Shown: positions 33,946 to 42,392 of the stretch, in pieces
Numbering within the stretch: the stretch's first letter is position 1
How the letters are laid out: each line of letters opens with the position of its first letter
Source: JAMXLO01 sp963819855
GTDB lineage: Bacteria > Pseudomonadota > Alphaproteobacteria > Acetobacterales > Acetobacteraceae
Assembly: GCA_963819855.1 (NCBI GenBank)
Contig: CAWFYC010000021.1
Coordinates: forward strand, 372,001 to 436,000
Reading direction: 5' to 3'
Length of the DNA stretch: 64,000 nucleotides
Made by a program: the position numbers and the translations under genes
Notes under the pieces: generated by a model
Database searches by the model: none
Told to the model about the DNA's origin: nothing
The model's input: the letters and a program-made list of their open reading frames with translations, nothing else

Positions 33946-34032
33946 TGCACGCGTGCCTCGGGCGGGGTGTACCGGTGCGACGGGGGTGAACCCGCAGGCG
34001 GGCTGTCGTTCTACATACGACGGAGGTCCCGC

Positions 34033-36060
34033 ATGCGCCGTGCTACATCCACGCTCTTCTCGTCATCTCCGTACAAGCGGGGACCCAGGGCCGCTCCCAC
34101 GGGCCTTTATTGTATCCTTTGGATTCCAGCATTCGGGGCAGTGACGATGAATGCCGCCCTGGCCGACGAAGTCCCGCCGATCCCCGAAACCGTCGTCACC
34201 GCCACGCGCGTCCCCACGCCGGTGGTCGACATTCCCGCCGGCGTGACGGTGATCGATCGCCAGACCATCGAGGAACGCGGCTATACCACGCTTACCCAGG
34301 CGCTGGCCGCTGTGCCCGGCGTGCACGTCAGCCAGTCCGGCGGGCCTGGCGGCAATGCCAGCGTGTTCGTGCGCGGCACCAATTCTAATCAGGTGCTGGT
34401 GCTGCGCGACGGCATGCCGCTGAATGACGCCTCCGATGCCTCCGGCGCCTTCAACTTCGGCATCGACACGCTGGCCGACGTCGAGCGCATCGAGGTCATC
34501 CGCGGTCCGATGGCGGCGCTGTACGGTTCCGGCGCGATCGGCGGCGTGATCAATTTGATCTCGCGGCAGGGCCATGAGCCGGGTTTCCACGTGACCGGCG
34601 AACTCGCCGGCGGCTATCCCAGGCAGATCGAGGGCAACATTAACGCGTCCGGCATCGAAGGTCCGGTCGATTACTCGGCCACCGTCGAGGGTCAATCGCA
34701 GCGCGGCTACGACACCACGCCGCAGCGCGAGTCGATCTATACCGGTGTCCCCGATCCGTACCGCAACGTCGTCGGCACGCTCAACCTGGGCTACACGCCG
34801 ATCGACGGTACCCGTCTGTCGCTGTTCCTGCGCGCCCGCAGCGCGGAGTTCGGTTTCAACGCACTCGGCAACCCAACCTTCGACGACAGCAATTCCACTG
34901 GCTATGACGACTCGCTGCTCGGGCGCGTCGGCATCGCCTCGAAGCTGTTCAACGGCGCCTACGAGACCAGCGTGTTCGCAGGCCGCCTACAGGACGACCG
35001 CCGTTACACCGAGACGCTCAAGCCGCTCGATCCCAACCAGGAGAGCAACAACTCGCGCTATCACGCCTACCGCACCGACGTGCAGTGGAACAACGCGTTG
35101 CATTTGTCGGATCTGATCGACGTTCCGGCGTTGTCGGCGACCGACCTGACCTACGGCTACGAGTACACCGCCGACAACATCAACGTGAAAGTGAACCAGT
35201 CGTTTGGCGGCTTCCCGTTCGCGCAGTCGGCCAAGGCGTCGATGACGGACGATGCGCTTTACGCCGGCCTGCAGACCACGCTGCTGCAGCGCCTGACGTT
35301 CACCGGCCAGATCCGCCAGGACTGGGTCAGCGGCGATGCGCCATTCACCTGGCGGCTCGGCGTCGTGCTCGACGTGCCGGAGATCGCAACCCGCTTCAAG
35401 GCAGCCTACGGGACCGCCTTCCGCGCGCCCTCGCTGTTCGACCGCTTCGGCGTCGACTCGTTCGGCTATGTCGGCAACCCCAACCTGAAGCCGGAAAGCG
35501 CGCAGGGCTGGGAAATCGGCTTCACCACCACCATAGGCGCCACCAGCTTCGGCGCGACTTACTTCAACGAACAGATCAACAATCTGATCGTTGCCCAGAC
35601 GTTTCCCGTCGACACCGCGGTGAACGTCGGCTCCGCCCACATTCAGGGCGTGGAAGTGGAACTCACGCTGCACGCGACGAACTGGCTCGCCCTGCAGGCC
35701 AGCTACACCTACACCGACGCGCAGAACGCCGACACCGGCTCACTCCTGCTGCGCCGGCCGCTGAACACCGCCGCATTCGATGCGACGATCACCCCGGTGC
35801 CAGGCCTCACCATTGCCCCCGAATTGCTGATCACCGGGGCGTTCCAGGATTTCCTGGTCGACAACGGTGGCAATGCGACCGGCACGATCATATCGTCACC
35901 GCACGGCGTTATCGCCAACCTCACCATCACCTACGACGTGGCTCCCCGTGTCCAGCTCTTCGCCAACGGCCGCAACCTGTTCTACTCACGGTTCGAACCG
36001 GTAAACGGCTACCAGACACCGGGCCCGTCCTTCCTGGCCGGCGTGCGAGTGCGACTCTAG
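34033..36060 (+). CDS. btuB: TonB-dependent outer-membrane vitamin B12 receptor BtuB
   Basis: 675-residue outer-membrane transporter importing cobalamin with TonB energy. After the signal peptide (about 1-44, ending AALA) comes a TonB-box-like ETVVTATR (52-59), a plug domain with TIEERGYTTLTQALAAVPGV, VFVRGTNSNQVLVLRDGMPL and VERIEVIRGPMAALYGSGAI, then a 22-strand-type barrel (AYGTAFRAPSLFDRFG, NPNLKPESAQGWEIGF). Identity as BtuB rests on the upstream cobalamin riboswitch. ATG 34033 follows GGAGG. Residues 10-38, including the hydrophobic core ILWIPAFGAVT, are encoded by a degenerate palindromic repeat. The C-terminal residue is Leu, not the usual Phe. Confidence 0.92.
   Translation: MRRATSTLFSSSPYKRGPRAAPTGLYCILWIPAFGAVTMNAALADEVPPIPETVVTATRVPTPVVDIPAGVTVIDRQTIEERGYTTLTQALAAVPGVHVSQSGGPGGNASVFVRGTNSNQVLVLRDGMPLNDASDASGAFNFGIDTLADVERIEVIRGPMAALYGSGAIGGVINLISRQGHEPGFHVTGELAGGYPRQIEGNINASGIEGPVDYSATVEGQSQRGYDTTPQRESIYTGVPDPYRNVVGTLNLGYTPIDGTRLSLFLRARSAEFGFNALGNPTFDDSNSTGYDDSLLGRVGIASKLFNGAYETSVFAGRLQDDRRYTETLKPLDPNQESNNSRYHAYRTDVQWNNALHLSDLIDVPALSATDLTYGYEYTADNINVKVNQSFGGFPFAQSAKASMTDDALYAGLQTTLLQRLTFTGQIRQDWVSGDAPFTWRLGVVLDVPEIATRFKAAYGTAFRAPSLFDRFGVDSFGYVGNPNLKPESAQGWEIGFTTTIGATSFGATYFNEQINNLIVAQTFPVDTAVNVGSAHIQGVEVELTLHATNWLALQASYTYTDAQNADTGSLLLRRPLNTAAFDATITPVPGLTIAPELLITGAFQDFLVDNGGNATGTIISSPHGVIANLTITYDVAPRVQLFANGRNLFYSRFEPVNGYQTPGPSFLAGVRVRL
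34061..34146. repeat. degenerate palindromic repeat inside btuB signal-peptide region
   Basis: Imperfect arms at 34061-34090 (CGTCATCTCCGTACAAGCGG then GGACCCAGGG) and 34116-34146 (ending GCAGTGACG) flank a 25-base spacer. The encoded WIPAFGAVT is one step from WIPAFAGMT, the common translation of an abundant CGTCAT-type proteobacterial palindrome. The element is in frame and supplies most of the export signal. Confidence 0.6.
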
Positions 36061-36145
36061 CAGCCACCGGTTCGTGATGCGGTTTGCCATCGTTCCGCCA
36101 TGCAGCCGCATGACATCGGGACCATTGCATCCTTCGAGGTTCGAC

Positions 36146-36223
36146 ATGCGTGGCATCCTGCTTTGGGCTATCGGCATTCCGATTCCGGTTATTATTCTGC
36201 TCTATCTGTTCCACGTCATCTGA
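36146..36223 (+). CDS. 25-residue single-helix membrane microprotein
   Basis: ATG 36146 to TGA 36223 encodes MRGILLWAIGIPIPVIILLY then LFHVI, essentially one membrane helix with a proline-containing GIPIP kink. A GAGG site sits seven bases before the start. Very similar tiny hydrophobic proteins (R-x-I-L-L-W-x-I-G-I-P-I-P pattern) recur in proteobacterial genomes and are usually unannotated. Function unknown; small membrane proteins often modulate larger membrane enzymes or respond to envelope stress. It lies 85 bases after btuB and is followed by a hairpin. Confidence 0.7.
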   Translation: MRGILLWAIGIPIPVIILLYLFHVI

Positions 36224-36239
36224 CAAGTCGGCATCATGG

Positions 36240-36277
36240 CGGCGGGTCGTCCGGGCGTCGGTCCGGATGACCCGCCG
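36240..36277 (+). terminator. hairpin after microprotein gene
   Basis: Arms CGGCGGGTCGTCCGG (36240-36254) and CCGGATGACCCGCCG (36263-36277) pair at 14 of 15 positions (the mismatch is a G-T wobble in RNA) around an 8-base loop, 17 bases after the microprotein stop. No T-run follows, so it is a terminator or processing/stability hairpin separating btuB-microprotein from the GGDEF/EAL gene. Confidence 0.5.
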
Positions 36278-36351
36278 CAACCTGCCGACACCGCCGTTAA
36301 CCGGGGGTTCAGGGCTTTCTGGCAAAGCACGGGCATTGAGGGAAAGCCCGT

Positions 36352-39114
36352 ATGCTCTCTCGCTTCGCCAGGTTCGCCGCGCTGGTTGGCCATGCCCGCG
36401 CCAGGCATCTTCTGGTCGCATGCGGCCTGTTGCTTGGCGGCACACTTGCGGCGGTCGGCGCTTGGATCATCAGTGACCTGCGGTCGGTTCATATCTCCCA
36501 TGAAAAACAAAATCTGACCAATCTGTCGTACATTCTCGCGGAGGAGATGGATCGCCGCCTCGAGGTACTCGACCTGCTGCACCGTGGACTGATCGAACAC
36601 ATGCGGCAACTCGGCGTCGCATCGCTGGAAGCGTTTGAACAGCATATGGGATCAATCGAGGTTCACCGGGACCTGAGCGAACAAATCGCCGGCCTGCCGC
36701 ACGTCGCGGCCCTATCACTGCATGACAGGACCGGGAACCTGATCAACTTCTCGCGGTCCTGGCCACCCCCCCGCATCGATGTGCGCGATCGGGACTTCAT
36801 CAGTATGGTTCTGGCTCCAGGCGCCCCGAAGCTGTTCATCAGCGCACCGGTGCGGAGCCAGACAACCGGCCAATGGACCATATATTTCAGCAGCAGGTTC
36901 GAAGCTCCCGACGGGCAATTGATCGGCATAGTCGTCAGTTCGATACTGGCAGACCATTTCGAGCAACTGTTTTCCCAGATTGCTGTGGGTGGCGACGGCA
37001 GCTTCGGACTTTACCGCAGTGACGGAATGCTGCTGGTTCGCTATCCACATGTTGATTCCAAGATCGGGACGGCCCTCGGCCAGACCGACAATTACAATCG
37101 CATGCATGGCGCTCTCGATCATGGTATTGCCAGGCTGACCAGTATGTTTGACGGCAAGGATCGCCTGGTGGCCGGACATACCGTGTCCCACTACCCGCTG
37201 ATCATCTCCGTCGGCAACACCATCGATGCAGCGCTCGAAGCCTGGCGCAACGAATCCCGTGCATTCGCCATGGTCACGGCTTTCCTGGAGTTGGTCATCG
37301 CCGTGACCGTCGTGCTCGCGGTCCGTCATCTGCACGGATATGAGATGCTCCAGGCGGCCGAGGCGGCGCGGGCGCGCGCCGAGGAGCGCGAACGTGGCGC
37401 GAACGCTCTGCATCAGCAAGGGCAGCGGTTCGACACTGCGCTGAACAACATGCTGCAAGGCCTGCTGATGTTCGGCCATGACAGCCGGTTGCTGGTCGTC
37501 AACCGCCGCTTTTTCCAAATGTTCGGCGTCCCGGACGGGGCGCTCGCGCCAAGCATGACGTATATCGAGGTGACCGATCGTGTCATCGAGGCGGGTCAGG
37601 TCACCGCGGAAGACATGGCTGGGGTTCGCGAACATCGTGCGGAACTGGTCGTCAGAAATGAACGCGCAACCGCAACCTGGGAGATCTCCAGCGGCCGGGC
37701 CTTCGCGATGACTCACCAGCCAATGGAGGATGGCTGGCTCACCACGTTCGAGGAGATCAGCGATCGGCGCCGGACAGAAGCCAGAATGGTGCATCTCTCG
37801 CACCACGATGCGCTGACCGATCTGCCGAATCGCGCGCTGTTTCACAATCAACTGCAGGACGCGATCGCGTTCGCGCGGGAGAATGAATACCTGGCGCTGC
37901 TCTGCCTCGACCTCGATCAGTTCAAGGCGGTCAACGACACGCTAGGGCACCCGGTCGGCGACGCGCTGTTACTGGCGGTGGCTGAGCGGCTGGTGCGGCG
38001 CACGCGGAAGACGCACACTGTGGCACGCCTCGGCGGCGATGAGTTTGCCATCATTCAGGCACCGATCGCAAAGCTGACCGACGCGGTCGGTCTTGCCGAT
38101 CGGCTGATCGAGCTGTTCGGTGAGCCATTCGACGTGGCCGGAAATCAGATCGTCATCAGTACCAGCATCGGGGTCGCGTTCGCGCCACAAGACGGCGCCG
38201 ATGCCGATCAACTGATGAAAAATGCGGATCTTGCGCTGTATCGCGCCAAGATGGATGGCCGCGGTGTGTATCGGCTGTTCCGTGGCGAAATGGAGGCGCA
38301 AATGCAGGAGCGCCGGCTACTGGAACTCGACCTTCGTCAGGCGCTGAGTGCGGGCCAATTTGAGCTGTTCTATCAGCCACAGGTCAATCTGTGTGCTGGT
38401 GAGGTCACTGGATTCGAGGCGCTTCTGCGCTGGCGCCACCCGGAGCGCGGCCTCGTATCGCCCGCCACGTTCATTCCGATAGCGGAAGACATGGGCCTGA
38501 TCGTCCCCATCGGCGAATGGGTGCTGCGCCAAGCCTGTGCTACCGCCGCATCCTGGCCGCAGGGCATCCGGGTCGCGGTTAATCTCTCACCCGCACAGTT
38601 CAAGAGCCTCGATCTGGTGGCCGTGGTGTCCCAGGCGCTGCGCGACGGCCCGCTTGCGCCGGAGCGGCTCGAGCTGGAGATCACCGAGACGGCGATATTG
38701 CTGGATACCGATGCCACGATAGCGACATTGCACCAGTTGCGTGCGCTCGGTGCTGGCATAGCCATGGACGACTTCGGTACCGGCTATTCCTCGCTGAGCT
38801 ATCTCCGCTGCTTCCCGTTCGACCGCATCAAGATCGATCAGTCCTTCGTGCGCGAGCTCTGCACCAGGCGCGACTGTGGCGCGATCGTGCGGGCGGTGGC
38901 CGGCCTAAGCCAGGAACTCGGGATGGCGACGACTGCCGAGGGCGTGGAGACGCGCGAGCAACTCGATCTCCTCGTCAACGCCGGCTGCACCGAGGTCCAG
39001 GGCTATCTGTTCAGTCCCGCGGTGCCCGGCGACGAGGTGGCCGGCGTGCTCGGCACGATCGCCGCGATGCTGCGGCCGCCAGCGGAAATCGGCGTTTCTG
39101 AGCCGGTCGAATAG
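36352..39114 (+). CDS. membrane sensor GGDEF-EAL protein (cyclic-di-GMP turnover)
   Basis: 920 residues: membrane helix at about 17-42, a periplasmic dCache-like sensing domain to about 300, a second helix at about 303-325, a coiled linker rich in Ala/Arg/Glu (EAARARAEERERGANAL), a PAS domain (about 360-470), GGDEF domain with intact LGGDEF at 561-565, and EAL domain with EALLRW at 689-694 plus the metal-binding MDDFGTGYSSLSYL. Both catalytic signatures look complete, so it may make and degrade c-di-GMP. The RxxD inhibitory site expected five residues before GGDEF is absent, so product feedback is unlikely. GAGGG precedes ATG 36352. It is monocistronic. Confidence 0.95.
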   Translation: MLSRFARFAALVGHARARHLLVACGLLLGGTLAAVGAWIISDLRSVHISHEKQNLTNLSYILAEEMDRRLEVLDLLHRGLIEHMRQLGVASLEAFEQHMGSIEVHRDLSEQIAGLPHVAALSLHDRTGNLINFSRSWPPPRIDVRDRDFISMVLAPGAPKLFISAPVRSQTTGQWTIYFSSRFEAPDGQLIGIVVSSILADHFEQLFSQIAVGGDGSFGLYRSDGMLLVRYPHVDSKIGTALGQTDNYNRMHGALDHGIARLTSMFDGKDRLVAGHTVSHYPLIISVGNTIDAALEAWRNESRAFAMVTAFLELVIAVTVVLAVRHLHGYEMLQAAEAARARAEERERGANALHQQGQRFDTALNNMLQGLLMFGHDSRLLVVNRRFFQMFGVPDGALAPSMTYIEVTDRVIEAGQVTAEDMAGVREHRAELVVRNERATATWEISSGRAFAMTHQPMEDGWLTTFEEISDRRRTEARMVHLSHHDALTDLPNRALFHNQLQDAIAFARENEYLALLCLDLDQFKAVNDTLGHPVGDALLLAVAERLVRRTRKTHTVARLGGDEFAIIQAPIAKLTDAVGLADRLIELFGEPFDVAGNQIVISTSIGVAFAPQDGADADQLMKNADLALYRAKMDGRGVYRLFRGEMEAQMQERRLLELDLRQALSAGQFELFYQPQVNLCAGEVTGFEALLRWRHPERGLVSPATFIPIAEDMGLIVPIGEWVLRQACATAASWPQGIRVAVNLSPAQFKSLDLVAVVSQALRDGPLAPERLELEITETAILLDTDATIATLHQLRALGAGIAMDDFGTGYSSLSYLRCFPFDRIKIDQSFVRELCTRRDCGAIVRAVAGLSQELGMATTAEGVETREQLDLLVNAGCTEVQGYLFSPAVPGDEVAGVLGTIAAMLRPPAEIGVSEPVE

Positions 39115-39216
39115 CGGCTGCTCGCGCAACCGTGCGCGGAAGCGGCGACATAGTCCTCACATTTGCCATGAGTTGCGGCCAGCCTGTACGGTGCTGCAAC
39201 AGAGGAAACTCGACCC

Positions 39217-39462
39217 ATGGATGGACTAGACACGAATGTGCAGATCGCCCGGCTTCGCGAGCAGGTCGAGGCGTTGATGAAGGACCGGGTCACCCCGGTC
39301 CTCGCCGATGCGGCCGGACGCGCCGAGTCGGCGGTATATGGGGCGGCAGGCGTGGTGCGGGATCAGGCCGATGCGGTGTCCGGCAAGGTGCGCGAGCAGC
39401 CGCTGCTGGCGATTCTGATCGCGGCCGCCGTGGGCTTCGTACTCGGCCGGACGATCCGCTGA
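39217..39462 (+). CDS. DUF883/ElaB-like membrane-anchored small protein
   Basis: 81 residues: an amphipathic helical N-terminal part (VQIARLREQVEALMKDRVTP and alanine-rich repeats) followed by a C-terminal membrane helix PLLAILIAAAVGFVLGRTIR, the layout of the DUF883 (ElaB/YqjD) family, whose E. coli members anchor ribosomes or respond to stress in stationary phase. GAGGAAA precedes the start. Three bases separate it from the next membrane-protein gene, so the two are probably co-expressed. Confidence 0.8.
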   Translation: MDGLDTNVQIARLREQVEALMKDRVTPVLADAAGRAESAVYGAAGVVRDQADAVSGKVREQPLLAILIAAAVGFVLGRTIR

Positions 39463-39465
39463 TCC

Positions 39466-39861
39466 ATGCGTACCCTCCGCCTGGCGCGCGTTGCGGCGGA
39501 GGCGGAGGGACTTCGCCTGCGCTACAGTGCACGACGCGCCGCGACCCGCGCAGTACTGGCACTGGTCGCGCTGGGGTTGTTCTTTTGCGCGCTGGTGTTC
39601 CTGCAAATCGCCGCCTGGTACTGGCTGCGCGTGTCCTGGGACCGACCTGCGGCAGCGCTCATCCTGGCTGGGGCGGAGGTGGTCGTGGCCGGACTACTCG
39701 GCATGCTGGCTGCACGGTCCTCGCCCGGCCGCCTGGAGATCGAAGCGCTGGCAGTGCGCAACCGAGCGCTGGAGGGCGCCACCGGCAGCCTCGCCTTCTC
39801 AGCGCTGGCGACGCAGGTGCTCCGACTGGCCTTTGACCTGTTCAGACGGGCGCGACGCTGA
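39466..39861 (+). CDS. small two-helix membrane protein (holin-superfamily/DUF1469-like)
   Basis: 131 residues with two hydrophobic segments (AVLALVALGLFFCALVFLQI and ALILAGAEVVVAGLLGMLAA) between charged helices. Size, layout and coupling to a DUF883-type gene resemble the YqjD-YqjE arrangement of E. coli. Function is unknown; envelope stress tolerance is a guess from the neighbour. It converges on the CBS-domain gene, with three bases between the two stops. Confidence 0.65.
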   Translation: MRTLRLARVAAEAEGLRLRYSARRAATRAVLALVALGLFFCALVFLQIAAWYWLRVSWDRPAAALILAGAEVVVAGLLGMLAARSSPGRLEIEALAVRNRALEGATGSLAFSALATQVLRLAFDLFRRARR

Positions 39862-39864
39862 ACG

Positions 39865-40284
39865 CTATCGCATCCGCTCCCAGATCCCGGTCTCCTCGTC
39901 CAGCCGGTCCTGTTCCAGCCCACGGAAGTCGCCGCGCGAGACGATGCCCATAACGATGCCCTCGTGCACGACAGGCACGTGACGAAAGCCGCCGTCGCGC
40001 ATCAGCCGTAGCGCGTGGATCGCGGTATGGCGCGGCGGTAGGTACGCAGGATCCTTGGTCATCACCTGGTGCAGCAGCGTGGCTCCGGCGTCCTTGCCCT
40101 CGGCCAGCACCCTGACTGCGTCCCGACCGGTGAAGATACCAACCAGTTCCCCTTTGGGACCGGTGATCAGCACGGCGCCGAACTTGTGGGCATGCATGTG
40201 CTTGCACGCCTCCTGCAGCGTCGCAGTGGGTGGTAGCGTCAACGGTGTCTGATTGCGGATGATCTCCACCATTTCACGATTCAT
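39865..40284 (-). CDS. CBS-domain pair protein
   Basis: 139-residue stand-alone tandem CBS protein. CBS1 covers LTLPPTATLQEACKHMHAHK and VGIFTGRDAVRVLAEG; CBS2 covers PPRHTAIHALRLMRDGGFRH and MGIVSRGDFRGLE. Such pairs bind adenosine nucleotides and report energy state, or modulate partner proteins. ATG 40284 has GGAGGG at a good distance; the longer in-frame form upstream is unlikely. The promoter should lie in the 75-base gap before it, shared with nothing else. Confidence 0.9.
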   Translation of the reverse strand: MNREMVEIIRNQTPLTLPPTATLQEACKHMHAHKFGAVLITGPKGELVGIFTGRDAVRVLAEGKDAGATLLHQVMTKDPAYLPPRHTAIHALRLMRDGGFRHVPVVHEGIVMGIVSRGDFRGLEQDRLDEETGIWERMR

Positions 40285-40359
40285 GTGTCGGTCCCTCCAG
40301 CCTGCTGGCCAGGCAACAGTTAAATTCGCATGCCCATGGGGCGTTGCCATTGATCTCGA

Positions 40360-41385
40360 TCAAACAGCTGCCTGCCGTGTCGCGGCCAGTCGCTCCGCGT
40401 AATCGATCGCCTCGATCAGGCTTTCCTCGTTGGCGATCCCTTTCCCCGCGATGTCGAACGCGGTGCCGTGATCGACCGAAGTGCGGATCACCGGCAGCCC
40501 CAGCGTAATGTTCACTCCCGACAGCGCGCGCCAGGTACCGGTGGCGGGATCGACATCGAAGCCTAGCAGCTTCACCGGTATGTGACCCTGGTCGTGGTAC
40601 ATCGCCACCACCGCGTCGAACTGGCGGGCGCGCAGCTTGACGAACACGGTGTCGCCCGGCACCGGTCCGCTGACATCCAATCCTTCGGCGCGACACTGCT
40701 CCACCACCGGTGTGGTGATCTCGATGTCCTGGCGCCCGAACAGGCCGCCCTCGCCGGCGTGTGGATTGAGCGCCGCCACCGCGACGCGTGGCTCTGCGAT
40801 GCCGAGATCGCGCACCGCCGCATGCGTCAGATCGATGGTGCGGCGCAGCCGTTCCGGGGTGAGCAGCTTCGGCACGTCGGCCAATGCGACATGGGTCGTG
40901 ACATGTCCAACACGCATGTCGCCGTGCGCCAGCAGCATCACGGAACTGCGCGTGTTGGTCAGCGCCGCGAGCATATCGGTGTGGCCGGCGTAGTGATAGC
41001 CGGCGAGATTCAGCGCCTCCTTGTTCAGCGGTGCGGTGACGATGGCGTCGATCTGTCCAGCCTGCGCGAGCTCCACCGCCCGCGCCACCGCGAGATAGGC
41101 GAAGCGCCCGGCCTCTGGCGCGACCCTGCCGGCGGCGATCGGCTCCGCCTCCTCGCCCGCAGCGAGGAACTCCAGTGGCGCATCCCCGGTCGCCGCAAAT
41201 TCCAGCGTCTCGTGCAGCAACGTCTGTGCGGCGAGCAGCGCCGAACGGTGGCCGATTACCAGCAGGCGCAATCCGCCCGCCTCGATCCGTGGCAACATCC
41301 GGCGGCACGCCTTGACGATGATCTCGGGCCCAACTCCAGCCGGATCGCCCATGGTGATTGCCAGTCGCGGCACCCGGTCGCTCAT
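40360..41385 (-). CDS. pdxA2: PdxA2-type 4-phosphate dehydrogenase (D-threonate/D-erythronate pathway)
   Basis: 341-residue metal-dependent dehydrogenase of the PdxA family. LAITMGDPAGVGPEIIVKA is the N-terminal signature; metal ligands are in AGHTDMLAALT, YHDQGHIPVKLLGFD and SVDHGTAFDIAGKG. Family enzymes oxidise and decarboxylate a 4-phosphorylated C4 acid. Vitamin B6 synthesis (PdxA) is the textbook role, but direct coupling to a DUF1537 sugar-acid kinase gene (ATGA overlap at 41382-41385) marks the PdxA2 subgroup that handles D-threonate or D-erythronate 4-phosphate, giving dihydroxyacetone phosphate and CO2. Which epimer is used cannot be decided from sequence. Confidence 0.88.
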   Translation of the reverse strand: MSDRVPRLAITMGDPAGVGPEIIVKACRRMLPRIEAGGLRLLVIGHRSALLAAQTLLHETLEFAATGDAPLEFLAAGEEAEPIAAGRVAPEAGRFAYLAVARAVELAQAGQIDAIVTAPLNKEALNLAGYHYAGHTDMLAALTNTRSSVMLLAHGDMRVGHVTTHVALADVPKLLTPERLRRTIDLTHAAVRDLGIAEPRVAVAALNPHAGEGGLFGRQDIEITTPVVEQCRAEGLDVSGPVPGDTVFVKLRARQFDAVVAMYHDQGHIPVKLLGFDVDPATGTWRALSGVNITLGLPVIRTSVDHGTAFDIAGKGIANEESLIEAIDYAERLAATRQAAV

Positions 41386-42347
41386 CGCGTTTCTCCAAGC
41401 AGCCCTGCGATGAACCCTGTATCGCCGAACGCGCCTGATTTGGATACCAGACGCTGTCCATCCCAGCTACCGCCATGCATCAGCGACGTCGGCACGCCAG
41501 GCTCGAGCTCCCCGTCCACCTCGAGGTGCGTCACGCCAAGTGCATCGCAAACGTCGCGCAGCGTCTCGCCGCCGGTGACAAAGAGGGTTCCCGGTTGCTG
41601 AACCCGTCGCAACAACAAGGAAAACGTCTCGCCGATGCGCCGGCGGGCCTCGCGCCGGTCGGTGCCGGGCGGGAGGTCACACATAACGACGGACTTTTGG
41701 AACTCGGGTGGAACCGCGGCGACCTGCGCGCGGCTCACGGCATGATCGCTACCGATCAACGCCAGGCGCGGCATCGGCAAAGCGGGCCGGGGCACAAGAC
41801 CAGGGCCGGCGAGCGCACCGGCAAGGCCGCCGGTGCCGCACCACAGCACGCGTCCGTTCAGCCGGCGGCCCTCGGCCACGATGGCATCGAGGTCGGCGTC
41901 CGTCTCGGCGTCGTGGATATGCGCCACGATGCCATGCGCGCACAGTTCGGCCGCCAGATCGACGCCGGTGTCGCGCCACCCATCGCCGTGGCGCGCAAGC
42001 TGTCGGCCGCAACGAGTGATTCGGCCCTGGAACGGGAACGCCGGCGCCAGCACGCAATGATCAAACCAACGCATGCAGGCGGCGAGTTCCAATGCCACAT
42101 GGCCGCGCAGCAGGCTGTCGATTTTCTTGAACGCAGGATCGCCACCGCTCAACGACGGCGCGAAACGATCGATGCGGGCACCTGCCGTTTCGGCAGGCAG
42201 GTCGCGGGTACCGCTGTCGATGGCCAGGGATCCCTCGGCGGCGACATGCTGCCAGGCGATTGCAACCGGACCGGTCAGCGGAACGAACCTGGCCGCGCTG
42301 TCCAGCGCTCCGGTCAGGTCGTCAGCCAACAGACGCAGGCGTGCCAT
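41382..42347 (-). CDS. DUF1537 four-carbon acid sugar kinase (D-threonate/D-erythronate kinase-like)
   Basis: 321-residue member of the DUF1537/OtnK/DtnK family, shorter than the usual about 420, mainly in the loops between domains. N-terminal substrate-binding part: LRLLADDLTGALDSAARF, FKKIDSLLRGHVALEL and LAPAFPFQGRITRCG; C-terminal nucleotide-binding part: LFVTGGETLRDVCDALG and VSKSGAFGDTGFI. It would phosphorylate D-threonate, D-erythronate or a related acid at O4, feeding the coupled PdxA2. No dehydrogenase, regulator or transporter for the pathway is adjacent. Confidence 0.88.
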   Translation of the reverse strand: MARLRLLADDLTGALDSAARFVPLTGPVAIAWQHVAAEGSLAIDSGTRDLPAETAGARIDRFAPSLSGGDPAFKKIDSLLRGHVALELAACMRWFDHCVLAPAFPFQGRITRCGRQLARHGDGWRDTGVDLAAELCAHGIVAHIHDAETDADLDAIVAEGRRLNGRVLWCGTGGLAGALAGPGLVPRPALPMPRLALIGSDHAVSRAQVAAVPPEFQKSVVMCDLPPGTDRREARRRIGETFSLLLRRVQQPGTLFVTGGETLRDVCDALGVTHLEVDGELEPGVPTSLMHGGSWDGQRLVSKSGAFGDTGFIAGLLGETR

Positions 42348-42392
42348 GACGTCATCATAGCCGCTCGCGGGAGACTTATCATCCCGGGCGCC

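Noticed and set aside
40360..41385. Vitamin B6 biosynthetic PdxA
   Set aside because: Translational coupling to a DUF1537 sugar-acid kinase fits the PdxA2 branch better; biosynthetic pdxA is usually linked to ksgA or surA, absent here.
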